In this document: positions 23,535 through 34,491 of the stretch, piece after piece
Numbering within the stretch: position 1 is the stretch's first letter
How the letters are laid out: each line of letters starts with the position of its first letter
Assembly: GCA_022497145.1 (NCBI GenBank)
Contig: MU385928.1
Span: 1-64,000 of the forward strand
Direction of reading: 5' to 3'
Length of the DNA: 64,000 nucleotides
Origin: Rostrohypoxylon terebratum
Taxonomy: Eukaryota > Ascomycota > Sordariomycetes > Xylariales > Hypoxylaceae
Translations under genes and position numbers: made by a program
Notes under the pieces: model-generated
Told to the model about the DNA's origin: nothing
Database searches by the model: none
Seen by the model: only the letters and a program-made list of their open reading frames with translations

Positions 23535-25841
23535 TTAAAACTCGATATTCCAATTTGGATCCCCTAGGACTCCGAAAAAGAAAGGGGTCCAAGTTTGGTT
23601 CTCAGGTGCCCAAACATTAGGTCCGCTCGTCCTCTGCGGCTCGCTCGGGATCTGGCTCCCTTTCAACAGTTGAGCCTCGAACCACTCCTTTATCCAGTTA
23701 AGTTTCATGCCGTAATTGTAGAAGCGGTCGTTCTGCTCATCTTCTGCTGTACTCGGCGTCATGGTAACTCCAAACGTAGCCGCTGCCTCAGCAGCCCTCC
23801 GGTTCCTCAGGTTAATAGCGTCCTTGAAAATCTCTTTTAGGCTCTCTAAGGTGGCCGCCAGGTCAACCATCTGCCGCGCCTTAGCGAGATCCCAGCCGTA
23901 GATCTCGACTAGCAGAAGTCTCGAAGCTCCGACAAGGACGAATAGTATCTCGGAATACGTAACAAACGATCGATACAAGAAAGCCTCCGGGCCTATTGAA
24001 AGCACTGTCGCGAAGAACTGCCTAGCTGCTTGCAGAGCGTAGAGCATACACTGTCGTTGATGCTGTGCCGCTACCGCATCCGTCGGTTGAGACAAGTTTG
24101 AAGCTGGTAGGTATAAACGGACTAGAATGTAATGATGTATAGTCCAAAATCGTACTGGTGTAACATAAGTCAATGCCTAACAATGGTAGAGCAGAGAGTT
24201 ACGGATAGTCTAGGGATGTAGAGGACTTACCAAATTGTCGATGTTCTCGGGCCACATTGGCAAATAGCTGGTCGAGTTGGTTACGAATAGATTGCATGTC
24301 GTTACTTATGGAAAGAGTGAACACTCCATGTCCATCAGAAAAAGAACTGGGAATGGGTATTTTCTCCGATATCCTCTCGACAATTTGCTGGAATCTGATC
24401 ATTTTATATAATATGAAGTCCGCGCCGAGATCCGTTGGACGTACAAGTGAGTTGAGGCAGTGGTTGACATAATCGCCCTTTAATACCGAGCCTCTCCCAA
24501 ATTGCGAAGAATTACTCATTTATTATTAGCTTATCCCTTAAGGCTTCTTGTAATTGAGTCATGGCATACTCACAGGGAAAGGAGGTACTGGCAGCCTAGG
24601 AAGGCCCGCTGTTCTTCAGGCGTATGCGACTCGTCGAGCAATGTAGTCAAGTGACTCCCCATTATAGCCTCTTTCGCGTCCTTCGGGCTCATAGTTACCA
24701 TCATCTTCTGCTGTACTGTTGGAGGCGGTCTCGTGATGGCGAGATTGTGAGCATACCCCATCGCAAGGTATGTTAGGTAAGTTATCCTCTGATCGAAATA
24801 GAAATGACCTTCTCCCCTGTGTCTAGAGTGAGCAAGTGTATCTATCATGTAGACTCTATGCCTGTTGAAACACGTACCAAGCTATATAAACCAATAGACC
24901 TTGAAGCAAACCCAGATCTCGTTGGTCCATCACTAGCACGTGCTGTCCGATGTAAGCGAGCACGCTTTTCCTGATCTCTCTCTGTTTCCCTAGGGTGAGT
25001 TGAGCCGCAATGAGCATGATGACCCTAAATAGGAAAGGCTTCTTAGATAGGATTTCTTCAGCGGTGATTTCGGGCTCGATGACGACAAATGGGAAGATAG
25101 GCATAAACTTCATCTTGAAGTGAGACACTGCCTGCTCAGCTTGTCCCCATGTCAACCCAAATCCTGGTTGGAGAGGTCTTGGAGTAGATAAGAGTGGTTG
25201 CGATGGTTGTGGTTGGCCTTGGGGATTGTTTTGCTCCAGCACAGCTTGGTGGCTAGTTCCAAAACTAGCCGCGACTACTGCATTTTTTGAAGGACTTATC
25301 CTCGTTTCAGAAGAGACGGATGAAGAAGTTGTACTCTCACTAGAAGGGTTATTCTCTTCATGAAGTCCATACGGGCCAGCTCCTAGTAAAACATGCCCGT
25401 AACTAGGACCTCGCATGCCTTGGGGGGTCTCGTAACCCCGTCTTGAAGGCACATTGCTATATGTATCAACTTATAGTTAGCCCAAGTACACTACTGAATC
25501 ACGCTGATTTACAAGAACCTGTAGAATTTGTTGACAAGTCTACATCTAATGGGGGCCGTACCTTGCAGGTTTAACCTGTCGGGGTCTCCTCAGGCTCTTG
25601 GTCGTCTGAGGAGCGCAGGTGACGTTCATCCGCCGACATCTAATTCAGCACGCAGTCAGAACATTAAATGTTATTCAATCCATCATTCGGTAAGTTGAGG
25701 AGTGCTTTCTGACCTATCGCAGCCAGCCTCGATCTTGTTGTCTTCGAAGTGACAACGAGCCTTGGCCTTGGTGCAAGGGGCACAAGCCCGTTGGCGCCGA
25801 ATAGGACTTGGTGGGCGTTCAATAGTCGGAGAATCCTGCAT
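23535..25841 (-). CDS. Zn(II)2Cys6 transcription factor with fungal TF middle domain
   Basis: Six exons: 25841-25714, 25639-25562, 25456-24878, 24816-24574, 24514-24231 and 24154-23535 (643 residues). The binuclear zinc cluster is complete at residues 20-51: CAPC, x6, C, x10, CDRC, x6, C, split by intron 1 between the fourth and fifth Cys. A basic linker follows (SLRRPRQVKPA). A Gln/Ser/Pro-rich stretch leads to the fungal-specific domain: FMPIFPFVVIEPE, LRVIMLIAAQLTLGK-like text, YIAWGEGHFYFDQ, LTYLAMGYAHNLAI and EEQRAFLGCQYLLS. It should bind CGG-type sites in the nucleus. The start is the first in-frame ATG; the frame stays open upstream (to a stop 21 codons earlier relative to residue 1) without another ATG, so a spliced 5' exon is possible. 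The adjacent MFS gene on the same strand is a candidate target, by position only. Confidence 0.87.
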
Positions 25842-27717
25842 TTGGGATCTCGGTACCTCAGATCGTTCCGAAGTGGCACTCAAGTCTGCTCTCTTAGTAT
25901 ATATTAACCCGTAAAGCTCTTCGGATCGTCATGTCCACTTCTACGCACTGTCCCGTCCTTGCTGCCGAAATCCAGGCTAAAAGGAGGCTAACGCTAAAAC
26001 GTTGCTTTCGCTCAGAAATATATGGTAATAGTGTGTATGGAAAAGTAGGTAGTAAATGCCTGGGAGTTCAATGTTTCATCAAAATTCAGTGTTAAGATTA
26101 CTGGGATCTCAGCTCTGCGCCTCTATCGCGTTAAGTCATACCGTAAGCCAACTTAGCGGTAATATCTCGGGTTAAGAATTGCACCCAAATAGAGCTAAAA
26201 GACTATCCCGGCCTAACCCGCCAAAAGCCTCATAAACCCGCTTAAGACCGCCCGTTTCCATATACCGTTTCGCAGGAATTAGATCATAATACCGGGTTAA
26301 TCAATCCACCGCCTCAACAGGAACAACGGGATCCATGGGAGCGTACGCAGGTAGCTGATCACTCCGTCACTCCAATAAATAAGGTTGACATTTCTATATA
26401 CCTATTACATTCGCAATCTTTCTCTTCCGGATAGTAACAGATATTTATGTTTAATGTTCAATGTACCATGTTCAATATTTTTAGAAGACGGAGCAACATA
26501 CAAGACATATAAAATATAGAACCGCTTTCGGCCAAGAACGAGTCAAGGAAAATGGCTATTTTCATTCCCCTGCTAAGTTAATATAGTACATAAAGTCCGA
26601 ATCATGCCCCTTATAGTAGGTAGCTTAGAACCCGGTGTTCCTCGGAACAGCCCTGAGGCAACTTCGAAGACTTCTAGAGAACATTATTATATTGAATTTA
26701 ACGACTGATATATGCCTGAAAATTGGCGAAATTCGTTAGAGATATATTTCTGCTTGAGCTAAGGACCATGTAGACAAAATAGACACTCTAAGGTTTCGGT
26801 TCGGTTCGGTTATGGTGAGCAAATCAAATACAATGTAGAAGAGCAAACTGTGGACAGTAGTTATAACCTTATCCTATAGAGAACAGGTAGTGGGCTCAAA
26901 GACAGTTTTTACTTAGTTCAATTTGAGCATATTCGGATGCCCCTTACAACATAAAGTCCCCTTTTTGTATGTCGACACCAGTGATCAATTGTGAACACCA
27001 CTCAACCTTTCCAAGAAAGATCATCTATAGGTATCCTTAGAAAGGCAGATAGTGAACCTAAGACACTCATCCCTATACGTAGCCCCGTATTCTCAAATAG
27101 TAAATCGTGCTAGTATGTTCAGTAGGTAACATATAAAAAACGTGCCTGATCGCAGTCATAGTAGCTCGCCATCTGGAAAAGGAGGCTTTCTCTGAATTCC
27201 TCCCTTCCACTAACACCTTGAGCCTTATCCTTTCTCATGACAAGCCGGCATGGCAGGCCCAGAACATAAGCCCCTCTCGGGTATCTTGAGTTATGTCGAC
27301 GCTCCTTTCTCGACGTCGCTTGCTCCTCGCCGTCGAGTTTCCCTCATCGCCGACAGGTTCGAGGATCTGCTTCCATCGATTCTCACACTGGCTGCGCGCC
27401 TGATAAACGCAACGCATATAACCAGCGCGCAAACGTTTTCCAGACCCTATAGGAGCATAGGGTTTAGGTTTTTCTGCCTATGGCACATTGGTATTTTGTT
27501 CCATCCCCATCTTCCTGATTTTCAAATCCTTTCCTTTCTTTTTCATCACACACTTTCTCATCAAAATCCGCGTGGTCCAGCTTCGGCACACCACAACACA
27601 CAATTTCCACCCAACCACTATAACCCAAGCATTCAATCATCATCATCCGACTGATTTTACCATCTTCGTTTCTTTTATTTCCGTAAAATCCTCATTGGCA
27701 AATCGCGTTCGCCCATC
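25842..27717. promoter_or_regulatory. Divergent intergenic promoter region, ~1.9 kb
   Basis: Separates the minus-strand Zn2Cys6 gene from the plus-strand 742-residue protein. No gene is supported. The distal part (27480-27717) is pyrimidine/CA-rich, like a fungal 5' UTR. CCGGGTTAA-like motifs recur near 26169 and 26310. No specific operator could be assigned. Confidence 0.45.
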
Positions 27718-29946
27718 ATGGCGCGTCGCGACACTACCGATTCCATTGAGGGAGCGCTTTACCTCAAAAAATATGAGAACGCGCGCAAGACCGACAAAAA
27801 CCAAGAGATGACCAAGTTCTTGGAATCAGTCAGCACCCAAGCCAATCCTGACATCGACGACCCGCTTAGCCAATTGGAACTAGGTTACGCTTCCAAGCCT
27901 CAAGGTCGCATTAATGACAATTCGCTCTCAAAGGTGAAGAATATGCTTAACACCACTGTCGCCACTACTAGCAAGACCAAGGCCGAACTTGATCCTAAGG
28001 ACCTGACCAGTGATGAAGATCTGGAAAAATCTGGTCGCAAGCTTTCATCTAAGATGACAAAACTCAAGAAGTTCTTCAGCAAAGACGACAAGATCGTGAC
28101 AACTTCGCTTCCGGTTAACGCTGAGGACATGTTGGTTGTTTCAAACCCTCCGCAATCGTTTCTCATGAAAATTGCCAATCCGCAAGAACTGCCACAGATG
28201 GATCAGGGTGTGAATAACCCTGAAAACAAGATGACTCTACGCGTAGCCGGCAAGTATGGCCATGACGGTGACATTCTGCATGAATCAAGCAAGAAGGCAG
28301 CGATTGAGGAAGACAAGTCCGATTTGAAAGAGAAGTCGATGGCGACGCACGGTTCCGCCAAGCGAGAGAATGCGTCCACCTCGGATTCGCTTGACGAATC
28401 AATCGATTCCGTCGAAGATGAGACCGAACATGATCGTCAGTCCCCTAAGGGCCTCTCTCATCTCGACCCCGCGAATCGCCATGAGCGACTCACACATGGG
28501 ACCGGAGAACAACTGACGAAGCCCTTGTATGACGACCAAGGTTTCTTGATAGGGGAGTCCGAAAACAACGATGTCCACGTTCGAAACTCCTCCACTGAAT
28601 CCCAGTACGACCCTAAGCATGTGATTTTCAAAGCAGCTAACATTGACGATTTTGAAAGGGCATCAACCCCAGATCGAATAAATGAGCCTTCTGGCGAAGA
28701 GATTCTCCCTTCACTCGCCATCGCCCACTATACGCCTTCCCTTCAGCAAATCAGAGCCGACCCGGAACTAGCACAGAAACAGTTCAACCAGGCTAAGACC
28801 TACGTGACGCTGCAACAGACCAGAAAATTGGCAGAGAGGGCGAGGGAGAAGGCCTTTGCTGAGGGCAACCAGGGCTCCGCCCCCCAAGGGCCATTGCCCA
28901 GTACTCCTTCCTTAGAAGAGCTCAAGCGCCAGGAAGCTGAGGCCGGCAGGACCTTGGAACAACTTCAGAGAGAAAAGCAGAAGGGTATCGATCGCTGGGC
29001 CGATGACATAGACCAGCCTCGTCAGGTTCTTTCTGGGGCACAGCGACAAAGAACAGGATTCGAATCCAAGGAACGCAAGAGTACCTCCACATCTTCGGAT
29101 AGCCACGAGGGACAGCGCATGCGCTATCAATTGGCAAACCCTTCCACCGAATCTAGAGGATCTAGGAAAGTCGAAGTGCTGTCGACTATTGCAGAGGATG
29201 ACTTAGAAGCTGAATATGAATCACCCAAGCCTCAGTCTCAGTCTCCTGAGCTCTTGCATCCACGGCCCCTTAATGTATCTCATCGCAAGCCCTCATTTCT
29301 CCCGCAGGGTTCTTCACGACCTGTGGAGACGTCGCCTCCGAGTACACCCAAGGCTCAGACGGCTCGACAGCTTGGGGCTATGGAACAAATTGACCTTATG
29401 ATAAAGCATATGGAGGAGGCCCGCGACGGAAATGTCGATTACCATGAATATGAGGCTCCTAGCGACATCACAGTCGGCCTTAGTCCAGACACCCACATGG
29501 AGATGTACCCTCCCCCGCTTCACATTGTTAAGAAGCCTAAGATGAAAGAAACTTACTCATCTACCCCTGGATACTATGGCTACCCGTCACAAGCCTTCCA
29601 AGCAGCCCAGGGAGCACAAGCGAGAACCCAAGGACCTCGTCCGCTCCCGCAGCTGCCTCAGCCGGCCCAGCCCCAGGCAGCTGGTACAAATGCGTGGGAC
29701 GAACACCTCCACGATGACGGCGCCGAGTCTTTGTTGGATCAGCATGCACATGCTATCATAACTGTAGCAGTCGCTGTGACGATGGGATTAGAGCATATCC
29801 TTCAGTTGGAGAACGCCGTAAAAGAGCTGGAACACCAAGTCAAAGACTTCCAAGAAACCCAAGCTATGATTATCCAAACTCTTAATGACTTGATTGCTAG
29901 CCAGACTGGTGAGGAAGAGGTTGCCGAAGAAGACAAGCAGGAGTGA
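27718..29946 (+). CDS. Unrecognised 742-residue disordered/coiled-coil protein
   Basis: One uninterrupted frame, starting at an ATG after a long pyrimidine-rich leader. I do not recognise the family. N-terminal ~60 residues are charged (MARRDTTDSIEGALYLKKYENARK); then comes a long hydrophilic, Ser/Glu/Lys-rich, probably disordered region. A helical segment near 340-440 is rich in Ala, Glu, Gln and Arg (QTRKLAERAREKAFAEG, LEELKRQEAEAGRTLEQLQ). A Pro/Gln-rich linker (about 640-660) precedes the C-terminal 67 residues: a short hydrophobic run (AHAIITVAVAVTMGLEHI) directly continuous with a heptad-like coiled coil (LENAVKELEHQVKDFQ). The tail is acidic. The size, coding bias and intact frame say it is real. 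The C-terminus could mediate dimerisation or membrane association; the run is too polar-flanked to call a transmembrane helix. Confidence 0.75.
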   Translation: MARRDTTDSIEGALYLKKYENARKTDKNQEMTKFLESVSTQANPDIDDPLSQLELGYASKPQGRINDNSLSKVKNMLNTTVATTSKTKAELDPKDLTSDEDLEKSGRKLSSKMTKLKKFFSKDDKIVTTSLPVNAEDMLVVSNPPQSFLMKIANPQELPQMDQGVNNPENKMTLRVAGKYGHDGDILHESSKKAAIEEDKSDLKEKSMATHGSAKRENASTSDSLDESIDSVEDETEHDRQSPKGLSHLDPANRHERLTHGTGEQLTKPLYDDQGFLIGESENNDVHVRNSSTESQYDPKHVIFKAANIDDFERASTPDRINEPSGEEILPSLAIAHYTPSLQQIRADPELAQKQFNQAKTYVTLQQTRKLAERAREKAFAEGNQGSAPQGPLPSTPSLEELKRQEAEAGRTLEQLQREKQKGIDRWADDIDQPRQVLSGAQRQRTGFESKERKSTSTSSDSHEGQRMRYQLANPSTESRGSRKVEVLSTIAEDDLEAEYESPKPQSQSPELLHPRPLNVSHRKPSFLPQGSSRPVETSPPSTPKAQTARQLGAMEQIDLMIKHMEEARDGNVDYHEYEAPSDITVGLSPDTHMEMYPPPLHIVKKPKMKETYSSTPGYYGYPSQAFQAAQGAQARTQGPRPLPQLPQPAQPQAAGTNAWDEHLHDDGAESLLDQHAHAIITVAVAVTMGLEHILQLENAVKELEHQVKDFQETQAMIIQTLNDLIASQTGEEEVAEEDKQE

Positions 29947-30536
29947 ACATTACCCACCTCGAACATGGCAATGTTTGCGCATCTGCATCCTTGTGCCTTT
30001 TGCGGGTTGATGGAAGGAAAATTACGACGTTGTGATTGCTTTTCTTTCCTTGAAGTCCTTCGACATTATATTCGTCTTTTCCAAGGCAAACATATGGAAA
30101 AGCCGACCGGTAGGGACATGAAAATGGGAGGGTTTGTGGATTTTTAAGTGGCAGTGAAATCGAAGTACAGCAGTACATGGTGGAAATCGTGCAGAGAACA
30201 TGGAAGTTCCAGGTTCAAGGATTCCGGCACGGGTTCACGGTATGGCTGTATGGTTACGAGGTACCTAAGTAGATTACATAATCTGTCGCTTTTAACTTTC
30301 CATGTGCACAGACCAAGTGATGATGTACTACGTAGATGTTCAGTTGTCCTTTCAATGTTGTGATTGGTGATCGCCAGCTGGCAGCTTCTGTCCACACTGA
30401 GTTTATCTTAAGACTTAAAGTTAAACACTAAACCACATAATACACGGCAAATCGTTACATAACGTCGAACTTTAGAGCCTTTCCCTTAGAAACATACCGA
30501 CGCTTTTCAGTACAATTTCGAAAGGAATCAGCCAAT
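29947..30536. other. Intergenic, 590 bp
   Basis: 3' UTR of the preceding gene and promoter of the epsilon-COP gene; no gene seen. Confidence 0.5.
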
Positions 30537-31618
30537 ATGGATCCCTATTCAGCAGAAGGCGAGCTTATTAACATCCACAACCATTTCCACCAAGGCCAAT
30601 ACCAAGAAGTAATCGATTTCGACACCTCCGCCCTCTCCCCCGAAAATGAGCTTCCCGCCCGAGTGCTCTCCCTCCGAGCGCAAATCGCTTTAGGTCAGGC
30701 TGAAGACGTGATCGCGGATGTTCAAGGAGAGTCAGAACCTGAGCTAGCTGCGATAGGTGCTCTAGCGCAATTTGTCACAGGCGACACAGATGAGGCGGTA
30801 AAGACTATAGAAGGGCTAGCTTCGTCCGCCGGTGATAACCAGACGGTCCAAGTTATTGGCGGCACAGTTTTGCAAGCTGCTGGCAAGTCGGAAGAGGCCC
30901 TTGCGCTCTTGTCGCAACACTCTGGCAGTCGTATGTCTAACTCAGAAAGCAACCGTTCTATAAATTGTAAAAACAGTATGCTAATGGAGAGCTAGTCGAT
31001 GCCGTTGCTCTGATCACCCAAATCCACCTCCAACAAAACCGTACCGACCTAGCTCTCAAGGAAGTCACGGCAGCACGGAGATGGGCGCAAGACAGTCTAC
31101 TTGTCAACCTCGCGGAATCATGGGTTGGCCTACGACTAGTATGTTACATATCATACGAGACTATATATAACCAATCCAATGGCGGGGCTAATGAGTGGTC
31201 TTCAATGTAGGGCGGGGATAAATATCAGCAGGCGTTCTACGTATTCGAAGAACTCGCGCAAGCTCCCTCCACATCCTCCATCGTTTCCCTCGTCTCCCAA
31301 GCCGTATGCGAGCTCCACCTAGGCCGCATCGAAGAGGCACAAAGTGCCCTCGAACAAGCCGTACAAAAGCAGCCTGACTATGCCGAGGCTATTTCCAATC
31401 TGCTAGTTTTGACCATCATAACCGGCAAGGATCCCAAGGAATACGTTAGGTATGTCGTGTCTAGATCACCTTTACTGGCCCCTATATGCTAATATATCTT
31501 TCCTCATAGCTCCCTTAAGAAGCACGCCCCTCAACACCCTTACCTAGTCGACCTCGAAGAAAAGAGCGCGTTGTTTGATAAAGCTGCCTCAAAATATAGT
31601 GCAAAGGTGTCGGCTTGA
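30537..31618 (+). CDS. SEC28: Coatomer subunit epsilon (epsilon-COP)
   Basis: Exons 30537-30930, 30996-31138, 31211-31449 and 31510-31618 (294 residues, the usual length). Introns are GTATGT..TAG with a GCTAAT branch in intron 1. Epsilon-COP is a TPR-like alpha-solenoid subunit of the COPI coat and stabilises alpha-COP during Golgi-to-ER vesicle formation. Family landmarks: N-terminal LINIHNHFHQGQYQEVI, the junction GSLDAVALITQIHLQQNRTD across intron 1, AARRWAQDSLLVNLAESWVGLR, GGDKYQQAFYVFEELAQ and the C-terminal DLEEKSALFDKAASKYSAKV. The intron 1 acceptor was chosen among several AGs because it restores SLDAVAL. Housekeeping gene; no sign of damage. Confidence 0.93.
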
Positions 31619-33441
31619 ATTGGGGAAGGACAATAAGCTGGGCTCTCGGTGATAGGCGTTGATATACTCGTAGACCTTGGAGAATGAGGGGTCAAGGAAA
31701 GGTGAAATACCCTTGGTTACGATACTTCATGAATACAACAGATGTCCCATATTGGTGGAATAAATGCCCATGTTCCTGCGAAGTGACGAGATGCTGTTTC
31801 AAATAAAGCCACGATCAATCATGTCCCAACTCGGTAGCAATTAAATAGGAATTTCCGAATTAGGTATTCCGATGTTCATTATCACAATTGGTATCACAAA
31901 GGACCACTTACTAAGGATCGATTTAACTCAATTGACATCATTATACTTGAAAGGGTTATGCTGAGAAGTCGATAGTTAGTCGGAATGCACAATGATGCCT
32001 AGACTCTCATATGCAAGAGGTGAGCAGGTGAATGGCATAATCTTACCATCTTACAGCTGCAATGGAGCATCATCGTCACACGGGCTGACGGGGTCCTCGA
32101 CACTATATCAATTCTGGGACCTGAACACAATTGATAAGGGGGACAAGAAAGGGGTGAGTGGGGAACAGAAAACACGGGACAGATGCCCCTCCTTTTTACA
32201 GCTATTTTTTTGACCGCTAACAAGGTTGTAAGTTGTAACGATATGAAGATGTCCATCTGTGACTCTGGTTCAAGGGCTTCCGACGATCTCAGCGTGCCTC
32301 AAACTAGCCATTTTAAGATGTGATAGTTTCCATAGGCTTCCTCTGCGTATGCCGCGCTAGTCTACCAGTCTACCTCACATTTGAATGTCAATCGCGAACC
32401 AGTCACAGAGCAGCTGACGGATATGAGAAATTTGTTGTGGGATTCAACTTCGAGTGCTATCTATGATTCTATGACATCACCCAACACTCGGACCTTTTCT
32501 AAGCGCTTTTGTTTTCAGAGCCTACCGTTTCTTACACATGTTCCGACCCGCGATCGAGCATCGTGACACATCAAATTGAGCATCCTAAAAAGGCTGCAAA
32601 CTAATCTTGTGTGCCCGCACTTACACTAGTGTTGGGAACTATTACGATTTGTCCGAGAAAGGCCCCAACAGTTATTCGTCAGCCTATCCAGAAGCCTCGC
32701 GAGCTATCCCGAAATAGGTAGAACCTATAGGAAATAATCTGATGAGGCCTCAATTTGGGAAAGTGAAGATCTTATACTCTTCTGTTGGTTTGCGACCAAT
32801 TTTAGGATAGATCTAGATGGAGGGAAAAGGCCTCAGGGCCGATCCGGAATCTCAAAGATTGGGAACACGACCTTAGGGCGGATGAGTAAAAGTGGGTAGG
32901 CCGCATCCGACGCTTGTCCAGGCCGTCCTCGATCTGAAGGGATTTCTCGATCCCCTGGCCTATGACTTGGCTAGAAATTTGAAAAGTGTCCGGGGGGACC
33001 GAACGGCGCTAAAAACATGTGTGATTGGATTCCAGACTATGTCAGTATGCAGGCGAGACGATGGCTTCGTTTCCCGCCGGACTGAACCTGCACTTTCATA
33101 TCGGGGGCTTGCATGAGACCCCTGCACCAATCACACTGCCAGGATAGGGCGGTTGCTTGCGACATGACGATGGCTTCGTTTGAATATGCTGATGTCTAGT
33201 CTCGTCATCGTGAAGACTCCTCCGGGCTGTGTAATCCGGTCCATTTTTTTCACGATAGAAAACTTTTATATAAGCCTACTATCTTGCCACGCTTACGAGG
33301 TTTCTTTGTGTTCTAAGACAACTAGCTCTATCAACAAAGAAACTTGCAACTGTTCTCATCAACGAGATAAATTTGAAATATCCGTATTAGAAGTCATACC
33401 ATTCGAAGTTGAGGAGTATTCGCACTTGCTATTCGCCCAAA
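31619..33441. other. Intergenic, ~1.8 kb
   Basis: No gene supported. A 16-bp exact direct repeat (gacgatggcttcgttt) occurs at 33057-33072 and 33166-33181. ORFs at 31992-33116 lack motifs. The last ~250 bases are the presumed promoter of the HAD gene. Confidence 0.5.
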
Positions 33442-34491
33442 ATGCCTATTGCTCTTACACCACCTACGATCCCCGAGGCTAAGACCCTCGGCGACGTAAA
33501 GGCTCAAAATATGAAGAGGAAGATAATATGTTTCTCAGGTAGGAGCTGAAATTTATTTATTAGAGACTACTCACCTAGGTCCTACGTGGATAATCGCTTT
33601 CCTAACACGATGTCAGACTTCGACGGCACAATCTTCATGCAAGACACTGGCCACGTCCTGTTCGATAACCATGGCTGCGGCTCAAAGCGTCGAGAAATGC
33701 TTGACGAGCAAATTAAAACCGGCGAGCGATCATTCAGAGACGTATCGGAAGAGATGTGGGGATCCCTCGACGTTCCCTTCGAAGATGGCTTCGAGGTCAT
33801 GGAGAAGACCCTCGAAATCGACCCCGACTTCCAGAGCTTCCACCAATTTTGCATCTCCAATAACATCCCCTTCAAGGTTATCTCCGCCGGTCTCAAGCCT
33901 ATTCTCAGGAGGGTGCTGGACACCTTCCTAGGCGAGGAGGAGGCCGCACACATCGACATCGTAGCCAACGACGCGCACATCTCCGCCGACGGCTCCACCT
34001 GGAAGCCGATCTGGCGTCACGACACGGAGCTCGGCCACGACAAGGCGCTCTCCATCGCCGAGGCCCGGAAGCAAGCGAAACTCGCGTGCGAAGACGGGTC
34101 GATCCCGCTCATCGTGTTCATCGGCGACGGGGTGTCCGACCTGCCCGCCGCCCGCGAGGCCGACGTGCTGTTCGCGCGGCGCGGCCTCCGGCTCGAGGAG
34201 TACTGCGTCGAGCACAACATCCCGTACACCCCCTTCGACACCTTCGCCGACATCCAGCGGGAGATCGAGCGTATCAGGGAGGATGACGAGAAGAAGACGG
34301 GTGGGAAGGGTGTGCCTGCTCGATTCAACCCGAGGGCCAACCTGTGGAGACGCGTCTCGAGCAAGAGCGCCGTCCCGAGGTACGTGGTCATGAGCCCGAC
34401 GAAGGAGGAGAAGATGTTTTTGTGGCCTGAGGCCTTCTCGGAGTTGAAGGCGCCTGGGGTGAAGGTCACGGATGCAGCTACGGCTGTTTAA
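33442..34491 (+). CDS. HAD-superfamily phosphatase (phosphoserine phosphatase/MtnX-like)
   Basis: Exons 33442-33538 and 33617-34491 (323 residues). The true start is the ATG at 33442 in a short first exon; the later ATG at 33586 lies within the intron. Splicing creates motif I, CFSDFDGTIF, with nucleophile Asp33 and Asp35; the intron splits the Asp33 codon. Motif II is KVISAGLKPI, the Lys of motif III is probably in GHDKALSI, and motif IV is FIGDGVSDLPAA. This is the cytosolic single-domain group related to phosphoserine phosphatase, MtnX and yeast YNL010W; the natural substrate is uncertain (phosphoserine, a methionine-salvage intermediate or a polyol phosphate). The C-terminal ~70 residues are a fungal extension. 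Codons from about 33920 to 34270 end almost only in G or C, unlike either end of the gene. Confidence 0.88.

Noticed and set aside
24179..24186. Alternative acceptor (gttag/gcattg) for intron 5 of the Zn2Cys6 gene
   Set aside because: Wrong phase with the upstream GTAAGT donor; the acaccag acceptor before 24154 keeps frame.
33928..34469. Two long minus-strand ORFs over the HAD gene
   Set aside because: Produced by the GC3-rich codons of the real gene; sequences show no motifs.
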